A stretch of 34,241 bases of DNA from JBDSGC01 sp046594105 (GTDB lineage Bacteria; Acidobacteriota; Thermoanaerobaculia; Gp7-AA8), in NCBI GenBank assembly GCA_046594105.1, contig JBKJQB010000342.1:1-34241 (forward strand), read 5' to 3'. Below, piece after piece: positions 16,570-23,197 of the stretch; positions within the stretch are counted from its first letter, which is position 1; each line of letters starts with the position of its first letter. The notes below the pieces were generated by a model. It saw nothing but the letters and a program-made list of their open reading frames with translations. It was not told the origin of the DNA and made no database searches. The position numbers and the translations under genes are program-made.

Positions 16570-17438
16570 GCGGTCGCCTTCATCCACTCGATGCAACGCT
16601 CCAGGCTCTGGCGCATCTCCGCCGCTGGAAGATGGATGGGACGCCCGTGTCCCGGCAGGACCCATTCGAATCGATAGTCGAGCAAACGCTCCATCGAGGC
16701 GATCTGCTCAGTCCAGGAGTACCAGCAGGCGCTGCGGAAGGCGTAGAGATGCCCCCGGCTCTCGCTCCAGGCAAGATGGTCGCCGGTGAAGAGGGTTTGA
16801 TCGCCATCGAGGAAGACGGCGTGACCGCGCGTGTGTCCTGGCGTCGGAATCATCAGCAGTCCGTCGGCCACTTCCACGGGATCGTGCCCTGCCGGCTGCA
16901 CCTCGATGGCGGCGGAGCCGGCGTGGATGTCATCGCGATGAAGCACCCGCTGGCATCCGAAGCGTTTCGCAAACTTCTCGTGATCGGCGACGTCGTCCTG
17001 ATGGGTCAGGAGCATTCGGCGCACTCCGGCCATGGAGGCGATCTTCTTTGCCAGCGGTTCGGTGAAGCGCGGAGAGTCGATCAGAACGTTTCCATCGCTC
17101 CGCCGGAGCAGATAGGCGATGGCGCCGAAGGAGTCTTCGGAGGCGAAACCGCAGCGATAGACATGGCCATGGATGTGCTCGGGAAGATCATTCAGCGCTG
17201 CACGAAGATCCTGCCGGCGGACCGATCCGATCGAGGCGGTGGGACAGGAGATGAGGGCCTTCTGCGCTGCCAGCAGCTCCCGGTCACCTTCCGGTTGATG
17301 CATGACCGACGACTGATCGTTCGCATCGGAGAAAACGGTGGGCGCGAAGATCCGGCAGGCGTCGCAATCGATGCAGCTGGAGTCGACATAGAAATCTCCC
17401 GCGACATTGGTGGGGAGCCGGAGAGCGACCTGCGCCAT
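16566..17438 (-). CDS. Ferredoxin-like domain fused to metallo-beta-lactamase-fold hydrolase
   Basis: 290 residues from ATG 17438. Residues 16-75 resemble a single-cluster ferredoxin: C22-x2-C25-x2-C28 and C65-P, fitting one [4Fe-4S] or [3Fe-4S] cluster. The remainder is a metallo-beta-lactamase fold with LLTHQDDVADH (a variant of HxHxDH), TPGHTRGHAVFLDG, LFTGDHLAW and LPGHGRPIH, so the binuclear metal ligands look largely present. Such fusions are known as uncharacterised MBL-fold proteins; redox-linked hydrolase or oxygenase chemistry is plausible. The open frame extends upstream to 17558, but that part crosses a hairpin and has no family similarity. It is preceded on the same strand by the PYP operon. 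Confidence 0.83.
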   Translation of the reverse strand: MAQVALRLPTNVAGDFYVDSSCIDCDACRIFAPTVFSDANDQSSVMHQPEGDRELLAAQKALISCPTASIGSVRRQDLRAALNDLPEHIHGHVYRCGFASEDSFGAIAYLLRRSDGNVLIDSPRFTEPLAKKIASMAGVRRMLLTHQDDVADHEKFAKRFGCQRVLHRDDIHAGSAAIEVQPAGHDPVEVADGLLMIPTPGHTRGHAVFLDGDQTLFTGDHLAWSESRGHLYAFRSACWYSWTEQIASMERLLDYRFEWVLPGHGRPIHLPAAEMRQSLERCIEWMKATA

Positions 17439-17482
17439 GAGCAGAAGAACGCGCTTCGGTCGGGAGCCATTTCGAGGGCTTG

Positions 17483-17513
17483 GACCGCACAGACAACGAT
17501 TGCCTGTGCGGTC
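17483..17513. terminator. Hairpin downstream of the PYP/EAL operon
   Basis: A perfect 10-bp stem (GACCGCACAG 17483-17492 with CTGTGCGGTC 17504-17513) around an 11-base loop lies 14 bases past the last PYP-like stop codon and upstream of the ferredoxin/MBL start. There is no U-tract on the minus strand, so it is at best a weak terminator or an mRNA-stabilising or processing site. Confidence 0.45.
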
Positions 17514-17526
17514 TTTGAAGGTTGTG

Positions 17527-17928
17527 CTATTCGGAGACCGTCTGCATAGGGGTAACAAAAATCCATACGCCGGGTTTGGGTGTGTCGCTGTAAATCATGC
17601 GGATGCGCACCTCTTTTGCCCCGTGCGGAAAGCGGAACGAAAAGTCGAAGACCTCATTCAGGTGCCCTCGAAGGATTCCCTCCTGGAACGCGCCGTAGAA
17701 ACTCTTCACGCGGGTGCAGGGCGCGACCTCGGTAAAAAACATCTTCCCGATCACATCTTTGCGCGAACGGCTGGCCAGCTGCTCTTCGGCCACGTTGTAC
17801 GCATCGATAATCCCGTTGCGGTCCACATGGATCGCTCCGAACGGCAGGAGGTCGAGCTCGGCCGGAGTCAGGTTGGATGCCTCGTGCATGATCGCCTCGG
17901 GCTGAATCTCAATGCGTTGTGTGCTCAC
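17527..17928 (-). CDS. Photoactive yellow protein-like PAS protein (PYP-C)
   Basis: 133 residues from GTG 17928, which overlaps the preceding stop as GTGA and has AAGGAA just upstream. An ATG at 17985 is open but would overlap the previous gene by about 60 bases. A single PAS domain aligns along its length with Halorhodospira PYP: LPFGAIHVDRNGIIDAYN, then GKMFFTEVAPCTRVKSFYGAF. Mapped on PYP, the chromophore Cys69 (C71 here), Tyr42 (Y44), Glu46 (E48) and Arg52 (R54) are kept, Thr50 is Ala and Met100 is His. It has the only PYP-like Tyr42 of the three paralogues. A soluble sensor is likely; whether it binds p-coumarate is unproven. Confidence 0.87.
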   Translation of the reverse strand: MSTQRIEIQPEAIMHEASNLTPAELDLLPFGAIHVDRNGIIDAYNVAEEQLASRSRKDVIGKMFFTEVAPCTRVKSFYGAFQEGILRGHLNEVFDFSFRFPHGAKEVRIRMIYSDTPKPGVWIFVTPMQTVSE

Positions 17929-18296
17929 GATGATTTCCTTTCTTCCACGAACACCCACACCGTTTCGGTCGGTGCGCTGAACCACAGCGTCACGCGGACA
18001 TCGCGTGGATTCTGTGCGAAGGCAAAGTGGTAATCGAAGGAGGCATTCAGCTCCCCGCGTTCGATGCCGGTCTGGAACCGGCCGTAGAACTCCTTGACGT
18101 TGGTGCAGGGAGCGATGTCACGAAAAAAGTGGGCGCCGAGCGCTTCGGGCGCCCGCTTGTTTGAGAGATTGGCTTCGTATTCGTTGAACTGAAGGATGGT
18201 TCCGGATCGATCGAGCTGGATGGCGCCGAAGGGAAGCGTGTCCAGCTCCACGCTGGTCAGGCCGTCGACGCGATTGAGGATGTCAGGGGGTCTCAT
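17925..18296 (-). CDS. Photoactive yellow protein-like PAS protein (PYP-B)
   Basis: 123 residues, start ATG 18296 overlapping the EAL stop as ATGA, with GGAGGAG about nine bases upstream inside the EAL gene. PYP-type PAS: LPFGAIQLDRSGTILQFNEYE, then FFRDIAPCTNVKEFYGRF. The chromophore cysteine is C64 and the buried Glu46 equivalent is E41. Tyr42 is Phe37, Thr50 is Ser, Arg52 is Lys and Met100 is Gln. The Y42F type of change shifts absorption in studied PYPs without abolishing photochemistry. There is no effector domain, so it must signal by protein contact, most likely with the overlapping EAL protein (inference). Confidence 0.88.
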   Translation of the reverse strand: MRPPDILNRVDGLTSVELDTLPFGAIQLDRSGTILQFNEYEANLSNKRAPEALGAHFFRDIAPCTNVKEFYGRFQTGIERGELNASFDYHFAFAQNPRDVRVTLWFSAPTETVWVFVEERKSS

Positions 18297-19009
18297 GATG
18301 GAATCTCCTCCGGCTTGCCGAACAGATACCCCTGAGCGAGAGTCACTCCGAGGTCCACCAGGACATCGAGCTCCTCCTGGCGCTCCACTCCTTCGGCGAT
18401 GATGCGGGTGGAAAGATCTTCGCCCAGACGGACCAGCGCGCCGACCACGCTGCGCCGACGGCGGTCCCGATCGATTCCGTCGACGAAGAAGCGGTCGATC
18501 TTGGCAAAATCGGGCGCCACCTCGATCAGCCGGCGAAGTCCTGCTGCGCCTTCTCCGAGGTCATCGACCGCGATCTTGAAACCGAGGGAACGGATTTCCT
18601 CCAGTGCCCGCTGCAGATCGTTTCCTCTCGCTACGGAATGCTCTACGACCTCAAAAACTGTCTCCTGCGGGGTGCGGACACCTTGAGGAAACTGCGCGAG
18701 GGTGGCCCAGAACTCATCGTGAGCCAGCATGGTCCGCGGATGGACGTTGATGAAGAGCAGCCCCTCGGACGGAGCCTGGGCGGCCATGGAGATGCAGCGG
18801 CAGTCGAGGTATTCGAGCACGTCGAGAGTCGCTGCCATGGCGAACGCCAGCGGCGGCGATTCGTACGGAGTTCCGCGAGGTCCTCGCATCAACGCCTCGT
18901 GACCGATCACGTCCGAGGTCGTCTGGAGATCGTGAATTCCATGCAGCACGATGCGAAGAGCGGAAGCACTGAAGAGCTGATCGATGATGGCGGTGTTCGC
19001 ATCGTTCAT
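18293..19009 (-). CDS. EAL-domain cyclic-di-GMP phosphodiesterase
   Basis: 238 residues, a single EAL domain with no attached sensor or GGDEF. All catalytic and metal residues are present: E38 in HEALMRG, N88 in FINVHP, E120 in VFEVVEH, D149-D150 in AVDDLGEG, K170 in AKIDRFF, E206 in AEGVE and Q226 in QGYLFG. Loop 6 is DDLGEG instead of the usual DDFGTG, so activity may be modulated. Predicted reaction: c-di-GMP to pGpG. It starts at ATG 19009, overlapping PYP-A's stop by four bases, and its stop overlaps PYP-B's start by four. It is thus sandwiched between PYP-like genes and is the only output enzyme in the operon, which implies the PYPs gate it. Confidence 0.92.
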   Translation of the reverse strand: MNDANTAIIDQLFSASALRIVLHGIHDLQTTSDVIGHEALMRGPRGTPYESPPLAFAMAATLDVLEYLDCRCISMAAQAPSEGLLFINVHPRTMLAHDEFWATLAQFPQGVRTPQETVFEVVEHSVARGNDLQRALEEIRSLGFKIAVDDLGEGAAGLRRLIEVAPDFAKIDRFFVDGIDRDRRRRSVVGALVRLGEDLSTRIIAEGVERQEELDVLVDLGVTLAQGYLFGKPEEIPS

Positions 19010-19389
19010 GACGCGGAATCGCGGACGAACACCCAGGCGCTGTCAGTCTGCTCTGAATAGAACAGCGTGACCGTGACGTCGCGCGGCGCCATCTCGAAGT
19101 CGAAGCGGTAAGGAAAAACAACGTGGAGACTCTTCGCGGCGACCCCTTCCCGGAAGCGGCCTGCAAAGGTCTGCACGTTGGTGCAGGGAGCGACCTCGGT
19201 GAAGAAGTTGCGCCCGATCACCTTTCTGGGGTCGCGCCCGGTCAGGTCTGCTTCCCGCCGATTGAAGGAAAGGACCTTGCCCGTTTTGTCCAGCCGGATG
19301 GCTCCGAAGGGGAGTTGATCGATGTCGGTGTCGGACATCGCGGCGACGCCGGCGAGTTGGTCGACGGTGGTGGTTGCAGTGAGCTGCAT
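19006..19389 (-). CDS. Photoactive yellow protein homologue, most canonical (PYP-A)
   Basis: 127 residues, first gene of the operon; AGGAG eight bases before ATG 19389. It aligns end to end without gaps in the chromophore region to Halorhodospira halophila PYP. Residue numbers even coincide: F42, E46, T50, R52 and C69 (NFFTEVAPCT). Y94, F96 and M100 equivalents are also kept (PYRFDFEM), and the C-terminal AWVFVRD matches PYP's YWVFVK. Only Tyr42 differs (Phe), a hydrogen-bond partner of the p-coumaric acid phenolate. M100, which speeds chromophore recovery in PYP, is present here but not in PYP-B or PYP-C. A blue-light photocycle is therefore plausible if chromophore is supplied. Confidence 0.93.
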   Translation of the reverse strand: MQLTATTTVDQLAGVAAMSDTDIDQLPFGAIRLDKTGKVLSFNRREADLTGRDPRKVIGRNFFTEVAPCTNVQTFAGRFREGVAAKSLHVVFPYRFDFEMAPRDVTVTLFYSEQTDSAWVFVRDSAS

Positions 19390-19474
19390 GATGTTCTCCT
19401 CTGGATCTCTACGTTGCTTCGGGTGTTTTGGACGTTTTTGATGCTATAACAACGCCAGCTCGAATTGATAACCT
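19390..19474. promoter_or_regulatory. Divergent intergenic region between PYP/EAL operon and CarH-like regulator
   Basis: 85 bp with a conspicuous AT-rich patch (19434-19475, including ttttgatgctataac and attgataacc) in a GC-rich setting. It is the only place for promoters of both divergent units. A CarH-type repressor would be expected to bind here. I cannot single out a convincing -10/-35 pair or an inverted operator. Confidence 0.6.
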
Positions 19475-20413
19475 ATGTGGGAAATGGATGAAAGACCTCG
19501 CAGGAACCACGGCAATTTGTGGACCAGCACGGACGTAGCCCGCCTTTTCGGGGTTGGCGTCTCGAGCGTCAAGCGGTGGACTGACGACGGAGAGCTGGAG
19601 GCGGTGAAGACGCCGGGCCGTCACCGGCGCTACTCGATCGCTGCGCTGTACCGGTTCGCCTCCATCCGCAATCTCCCGACCGACGGATTGCCCTCGATGG
19701 ACGAAGCGCGGATGCGCGTGGTGGTTCCTCCTCCGGCAGACGTCACCCTGTTCCAGGCGTTGCAGTCGGGAGACGCCGAGGCGGTGCGCAAGCTGGTGAT
19801 GCCGCGAGTGAGCGATCTTGGGCAGCGAGCTGCATTCCTCGATCGCGTGGTGGGGGACGCGCTGCGCGAGATTGGGATCCGATGGGCCGCCGGTGAGCTC
19901 GGAATCGAGCAGGAGCATCGCGCCACGAACATGGTCAGCGAGGTGATCGACGGGCTGAGGCCGGGCAGCACTCCCGGAGCGGCGCTGGTCACCCTGGCCT
20001 GTCCTCCCGATGAGTGGCACGAGCTGCCGCTCAGGCTGGTCAGACTGATGTTCGAGTGGAGAGGCTGGCGCACCGATTTTGCGGGAGCGAATCTTCCCTG
20101 GAACTCGATCCGGCGAGCAGTCGACGAGATGCGTCCGGCCGTGCTGGCTCTCACGGCGCGAACGGCCGACCCGTTCCGCTACACCGATTTCGACCGGCTG
20201 GTTGCCCACTGCGCGTCGCTGGGGACGACGGTGATCGTGGGCGGAAGCTGGGCCCGCGGCGGCAATGGACGCGATAGCGCCTACCAGCGCTTCCGCACGC
20301 TGCGCGGACTGGCGCGGTGGCTGCGCCAGCCGGGAAATGATCCGCTCCGCCTGCGACCGCGCCGACGGTTCGAGGCGGCTGGGTCGCAGCAGCGCCACGC
20401 GCCCCACCCGTGA
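19475..20413 (+). CDS. MerR-type HTH with B12-binding domain, CarH-like photoreceptor regulator
   Basis: 312 residues. A MerR-type DNA-binding domain (about 16-62: TSTDVARLFGVGVSSVKRW, then KTPGRHRRYSIAAL) is followed by a helical bundle and a cobalamin-binding Rossmann domain. The bundle has W137-x9-E147-H148, exactly the Wx9EH signature that caps adenosylcobalamin in CarH. The B12 domain has PPDEWHELPL, aligning with CarH's PPGERHEIG, so H182 is the candidate lower axial ligand. The final Gly of the ExHxxG motif is replaced by Pro. GG at VIVGGSWA completes the B12 fold. CarH tetramers repress in the dark and fall apart when light cleaves the Co-C bond. The basic C-terminal tail (PLRLRPRRRFEAAG) is extra. 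Starts at 19475 or 19484 are possible, neither with a good ribosome binding site. Confidence 0.88.
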   Translation: MWEMDERPRRNHGNLWTSTDVARLFGVGVSSVKRWTDDGELEAVKTPGRHRRYSIAALYRFASIRNLPTDGLPSMDEARMRVVVPPPADVTLFQALQSGDAEAVRKLVMPRVSDLGQRAAFLDRVVGDALREIGIRWAAGELGIEQEHRATNMVSEVIDGLRPGSTPGAALVTLACPPDEWHELPLRLVRLMFEWRGWRTDFAGANLPWNSIRRAVDEMRPAVLALTARTADPFRYTDFDRLVAHCASLGTTVIVGGSWARGGNGRDSAYQRFRTLRGLARWLRQPGNDPLRLRPRRRFEAAGSQQRHAPHP

Positions 20414-20453
20414 GGCTCGACAATCGGTCCAGTAGGTTCGGGTGTGAGAGCGG

Positions 20454-20471
20454 CCGCCTGCGGATTTTTTT
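20454..20471 (+). terminator. Possible terminator after CarH-like gene
   Basis: A very short GC stem (CCGC/GCGG with a tight loop) is followed by seven T (20465-20471), 40 bases past the regulator's stop and 28 bases before ffh. The T-run is good, the stem poor. Confidence 0.3.
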
Positions 20472-20498
20472 CGTGACGTTCCCGTTTTAGCCATCCGC

Positions 20499-21839
20499 AT
20501 GTTCGACAACCTGCAGGACAAGATGGATCGCGTCTTCAAGACGCTGCGAGGCGAAGCCAGCCTCAACGAGTGGCACATCGACAGCGCCCTCAAGGAGATC
20601 CGGGTCGCGCTGCTCGAAGCGGACGTTCATTTCAAGGTGGTGAAGGAATTCACCGCCCGCGTGCGCGAGAAGGCCGTCGGCCAGGATGTCCTCACCGCCT
20701 TCTCCCCCGCCCAGCAGGTCACCAAGGTCGTTCGCGACGAGCTCCAGCAGCTCCTTGGCGGCAACGAAGTCGGCCTGGCGCTGGTGGGCGATCCCGCCGT
20801 GGTGATGATGACCGGCCTGCAGGGTTCGGGAAAGACCACCACCTCGGGCAAACTGGCCCTCCACCTCAAGAATCGCGGCCGCCGGCCACTGCTCGTTCCC
20901 TGCGACGTCTACCGCCCCGCTGCCATCGAGCAGCTCCGCATCGTGGCCGGAAACGTCAAGGTCCCGTTCTTCGAGCTGGGCGATGTCCGCGAACCGCTCC
21001 AGATCGCGAAGAACGCCGTGCGCGAAGCGAAGACCCTGCTGTACGACACCGTGATCCTCGATACCGCTGGTCGTCTGCACATCGACGAGGAGCTGATGCT
21101 CGAGCTCGACGCGATCAAACGGGAGACCCGTCCCAGCGAGATTCTGTTCGTCGCTGACGCCATGACCGGCCAGGACGCGGTCAAGTCGGCCAAAGAATTC
21201 GACGATCGCCTGGGCGTGACCGGCATCGTACTCACCAAGCTCGATGGCGACGCCCGTGGCGGCGCGGCGCTCTCGATCAAGTCGGTGGTGAACCGACCGA
21301 TCAAGCTGGTGGGCGTCGGCGAAAAGTACGCGGACCTCGACGTCTTCCATCCCGACCGCATGGCCTCCCGGATCCTCGGGATGGGCGATGTCCTCTCCCT
21401 CATCGAGAAGGTGGAGGCGGAGACCGACCGCAAAGAAGCCGAACGGCTTGCGCATCGGGTGGCCAGAGACAAATTCACCCTCGAGGACCTGCGCGCCCAA
21501 CTCGTTCAGGTCAAAAAGATGGGGCCGCTGTCGCAGCTGGTGAGCATGATCCCGGGAGCGGGCAAGGTCAGCGAAGAGGACATCGACGAGAAATCGATCG
21601 TCCGGATGCAGGCGATTCTGGACTCCATGACCGCCAAAGAGAGGGAGTATCCCCAGATCATCAACGGGTCCCGGAAAAAGCGGGTGGCCAGGGGTTCGGG
21701 CACCTCGGTTCAGGAGATCAACCGTCTCCTCAAGCAGTACCTGCAGATGAAAAAGATGATGAAGACGTTCTCCAAAGGACTGGGAGCACGGAAGTTCGGC
21801 AAGATGATGAAGGGGCTTCCACCGGAATTCCTCCAATAG
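20499..21839 (+). CDS. ffh: Signal recognition particle protein Ffh
   Basis: 446 residues, normal length. N domain, then G domain with GLQGSGKTTTSGKLA (G1), DVYRPAAIEQL, LDTAGRLHIDEE (G3), TKLDGDARGGAAL (G4 and closing-loop region) and GVGEKYADLDVFHPDRMASRILGMGD. The methionine-rich M domain (about 330-446) binds 4.5S RNA and signal peptides (SRKKRVARGSGTSVQEINRLLKQY). It targets membrane and secreted proteins to the translocon together with FtsY. First gene of the conserved ffh-rpsP-khpA-rimM-trmD-rplS-rnhB block. No 4.5S RNA gene was recognised in the window. Confidence 0.98.
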   Translation: MFDNLQDKMDRVFKTLRGEASLNEWHIDSALKEIRVALLEADVHFKVVKEFTARVREKAVGQDVLTAFSPAQQVTKVVRDELQQLLGGNEVGLALVGDPAVVMMTGLQGSGKTTTSGKLALHLKNRGRRPLLVPCDVYRPAAIEQLRIVAGNVKVPFFELGDVREPLQIAKNAVREAKTLLYDTVILDTAGRLHIDEELMLELDAIKRETRPSEILFVADAMTGQDAVKSAKEFDDRLGVTGIVLTKLDGDARGGAALSIKSVVNRPIKLVGVGEKYADLDVFHPDRMASRILGMGDVLSLIEKVEAETDRKEAERLAHRVARDKFTLEDLRAQLVQVKKMGPLSQLVSMIPGAGKVSEEDIDEKSIVRMQAILDSMTAKEREYPQIINGSRKKRVARGSGTSVQEINRLLKQYLQMKKMMKTFSKGLGARKFGKMMKGLPPEFLQ

Positions 21840-21969
21840 GGTTGCCGTTCGACGCCGTGGTCCGGTAGGATTGCCGGCCGCTCGGGGAAAAGACGCTCAA
21901 TCATGGGCGTCTGGCAACAACATCACAGGTGGCCTCGGGCCGCCCCAAACGAAGCAAGGAGCCTTTTAC

Positions 21970-22212
21970 ATGCTGAAGATTCGCCTGCGCCGTGGTGGCG
22001 CGACCCACTCGCCTTTTTACCGGATCGTCGTTTCGGACTCCCTGCGGACTCCGAGTGCGGCCGTCCTCGAGCAGATCGGTCATTACGATCCCAAGAAGAA
22101 TCCGGCTGACGTCAGGATCGACCACACCCGCGTGGAGTACTGGATGAGCAAAGGCGCCCAGCTGTCCCCCACCGTGAAATCGATCGTGAAGAAGAACAAA
22201 GCCACAGCGTAG
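21970..22212 (+). CDS. rpsP: 30S ribosomal protein S16
   Basis: 80 residues beginning MLKIRLRRGGATHSPFYRIVVSDS, the S16 start, with AAGGAG nine bases upstream at 21955-21960. RIGHYDP-type motif (EQIGHYDPKKNP) and VEYWMSKGAQLSPTV are typical. The open frame runs upstream to 21871, but that part has no S16 similarity. The 130-base gap after ffh contains no other gene. Confidence 0.98.
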   Translation: MLKIRLRRGGATHSPFYRIVVSDSLRTPSAAVLEQIGHYDPKKNPADVRIDHTRVEYWMSKGAQLSPTVKSIVKKNKATA

Positions 22213-22232
22213 TCGGAACTGCGCCTCCCGAA

Positions 22233-22463
22233 ATGAAGAAGCTGATCGAGTTCGTGGCAAAGTCACTCGTTGATGACGTCGACGCGGTACACGCGCACAC
22301 GTACGACCGCGGCGATCAGACCGTCATCGAGCTGGAAGTGGCCCAGCCGGATCTGGGAAAAGTGATCGGACGCCAGGGTCGAACGGCCCGCGCCCTCCGG
22401 ACGTTGCTGGCGGCGGCCAGCCAGAAGTCGCGCCGGCGCTACATCCTCGACATTGTCGACTGA
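22233..22463 (+). CDS. khpA: KH-domain RNA-binding protein KhpA
   Basis: 76 residues. One type II KH domain with the GxxG loop GRQG (LGKVIGRQGRTARALRTLL), preceded by the usual KKLIEFVAKSLVDDVDAV start. KhpA partners with KhpB/Jag as an RNA-binding heterodimer in many bacteria. The position between rpsP and rimM is the conserved one. Confidence 0.95.
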   Translation: MKKLIEFVAKSLVDDVDAVHAHTYDRGDQTVIELEVAQPDLGKVIGRQGRTARALRTLLAAASQKSRRRYILDIVD

Positions 22464-22525
22464 GCCGGGCACGGCAGGCAGCGTGGCACGGCCCGTCTCG
22501 GCCGCGCCGTTAAAAAGTCCCTCTG

Positions 22526-23197
22526 ATGACAGCCAATCGACAAGACGGTGATGGTCCAGGGGGAGACGTGCCTGCACAGGGAATCGGCGATGAGCGAATC
22601 GCAGTCGGAATCATCCGGAAGCCCCATGGCGTCCGCGGTGAGGCCAGCGTGGAGCCCTGGACCGATTCGTCCGAGAGATTTGCGGAGCTGGAGACGGTGT
22701 TGCTCGTGTCGCCGGACGAAGCGCAGACCAGACCCTCCCGCATCGAAAGCACGCGAGTGCACGCCGGTCGGGCCCTGGTCAAGTTCGAGGGAATCGATAC
22801 TCCGGAAGATTTGCAGGCAGTCCGCAACTGGACGATCGAAATCCCGCAAACGGAGTCGCGATCCCTCCCCGACGACGAATACTTTCTGCACGACCTGACC
22901 GGTCTCGCTGCAGTGGACTCCCAGGGGCTGGCGCTGGGGACGATCGTCGATGCTTACGAAGGGGGCGGCGGAATTCTGCTGACCGTCGAAACGACTCAGG
23001 GGAGATCGTTCGACGTTCCCTTTGCCGCAGCGATCTGCACGGGGATCGATCTTGCGGCGAAACAGATCGTGATGGCCCTGCCCGAGGGGCTCGATGATCT
23101 TGGGGCCGTGCCGGCGGTCGAAGATCAGAAGCGGGGATCGAAGTTGGGTCCGCGAAAATCCAACGCCCCCGACAGGGAGAAGGGCGCTCCGCAGTGA
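22526..23197 (+). CDS. rimM: Ribosome maturation factor RimM
   Basis: About 223 residues from ATG 22526; in-frame alternatives exist, and the similarity starts at IAVGIIRKPHGVRGE (about residue 25). N-terminal RimM barrel domain, then the PRC-barrel domain (YFLHDLTGLAAVDSQGLALGTIVDAYEGGGGILLTVET). It helps 30S head assembly around S19. The C-terminal 30 residues are charged and not conserved. Its stop overlaps the trmD GTG start as GTGA. Confidence 0.93.
   Translation: MTANRQDGDGPGGDVPAQGIGDERIAVGIIRKPHGVRGEASVEPWTDSSERFAELETVLLVSPDEAQTRPSRIESTRVHAGRALVKFEGIDTPEDLQAVRNWTIEIPQTESRSLPDDEYFLHDLTGLAAVDSQGLALGTIVDAYEGGGGILLTVETTQGRSFDVPFAAAICTGIDLAAKQIVMALPEGLDDLGAVPAVEDQKRGSKLGPRKSNAPDREKGAPQ

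Noticed and set aside
17438..17558. Longer N-terminus for the ferredoxin/MBL protein
   Set aside because: The extra 40 codons cross a hairpin, lack family similarity and precede a sensible ATG start.
20487..21836. 449-codon minus-strand frame opposite ffh
   Set aside because: Exact antisense of ffh with no recognisable motifs.
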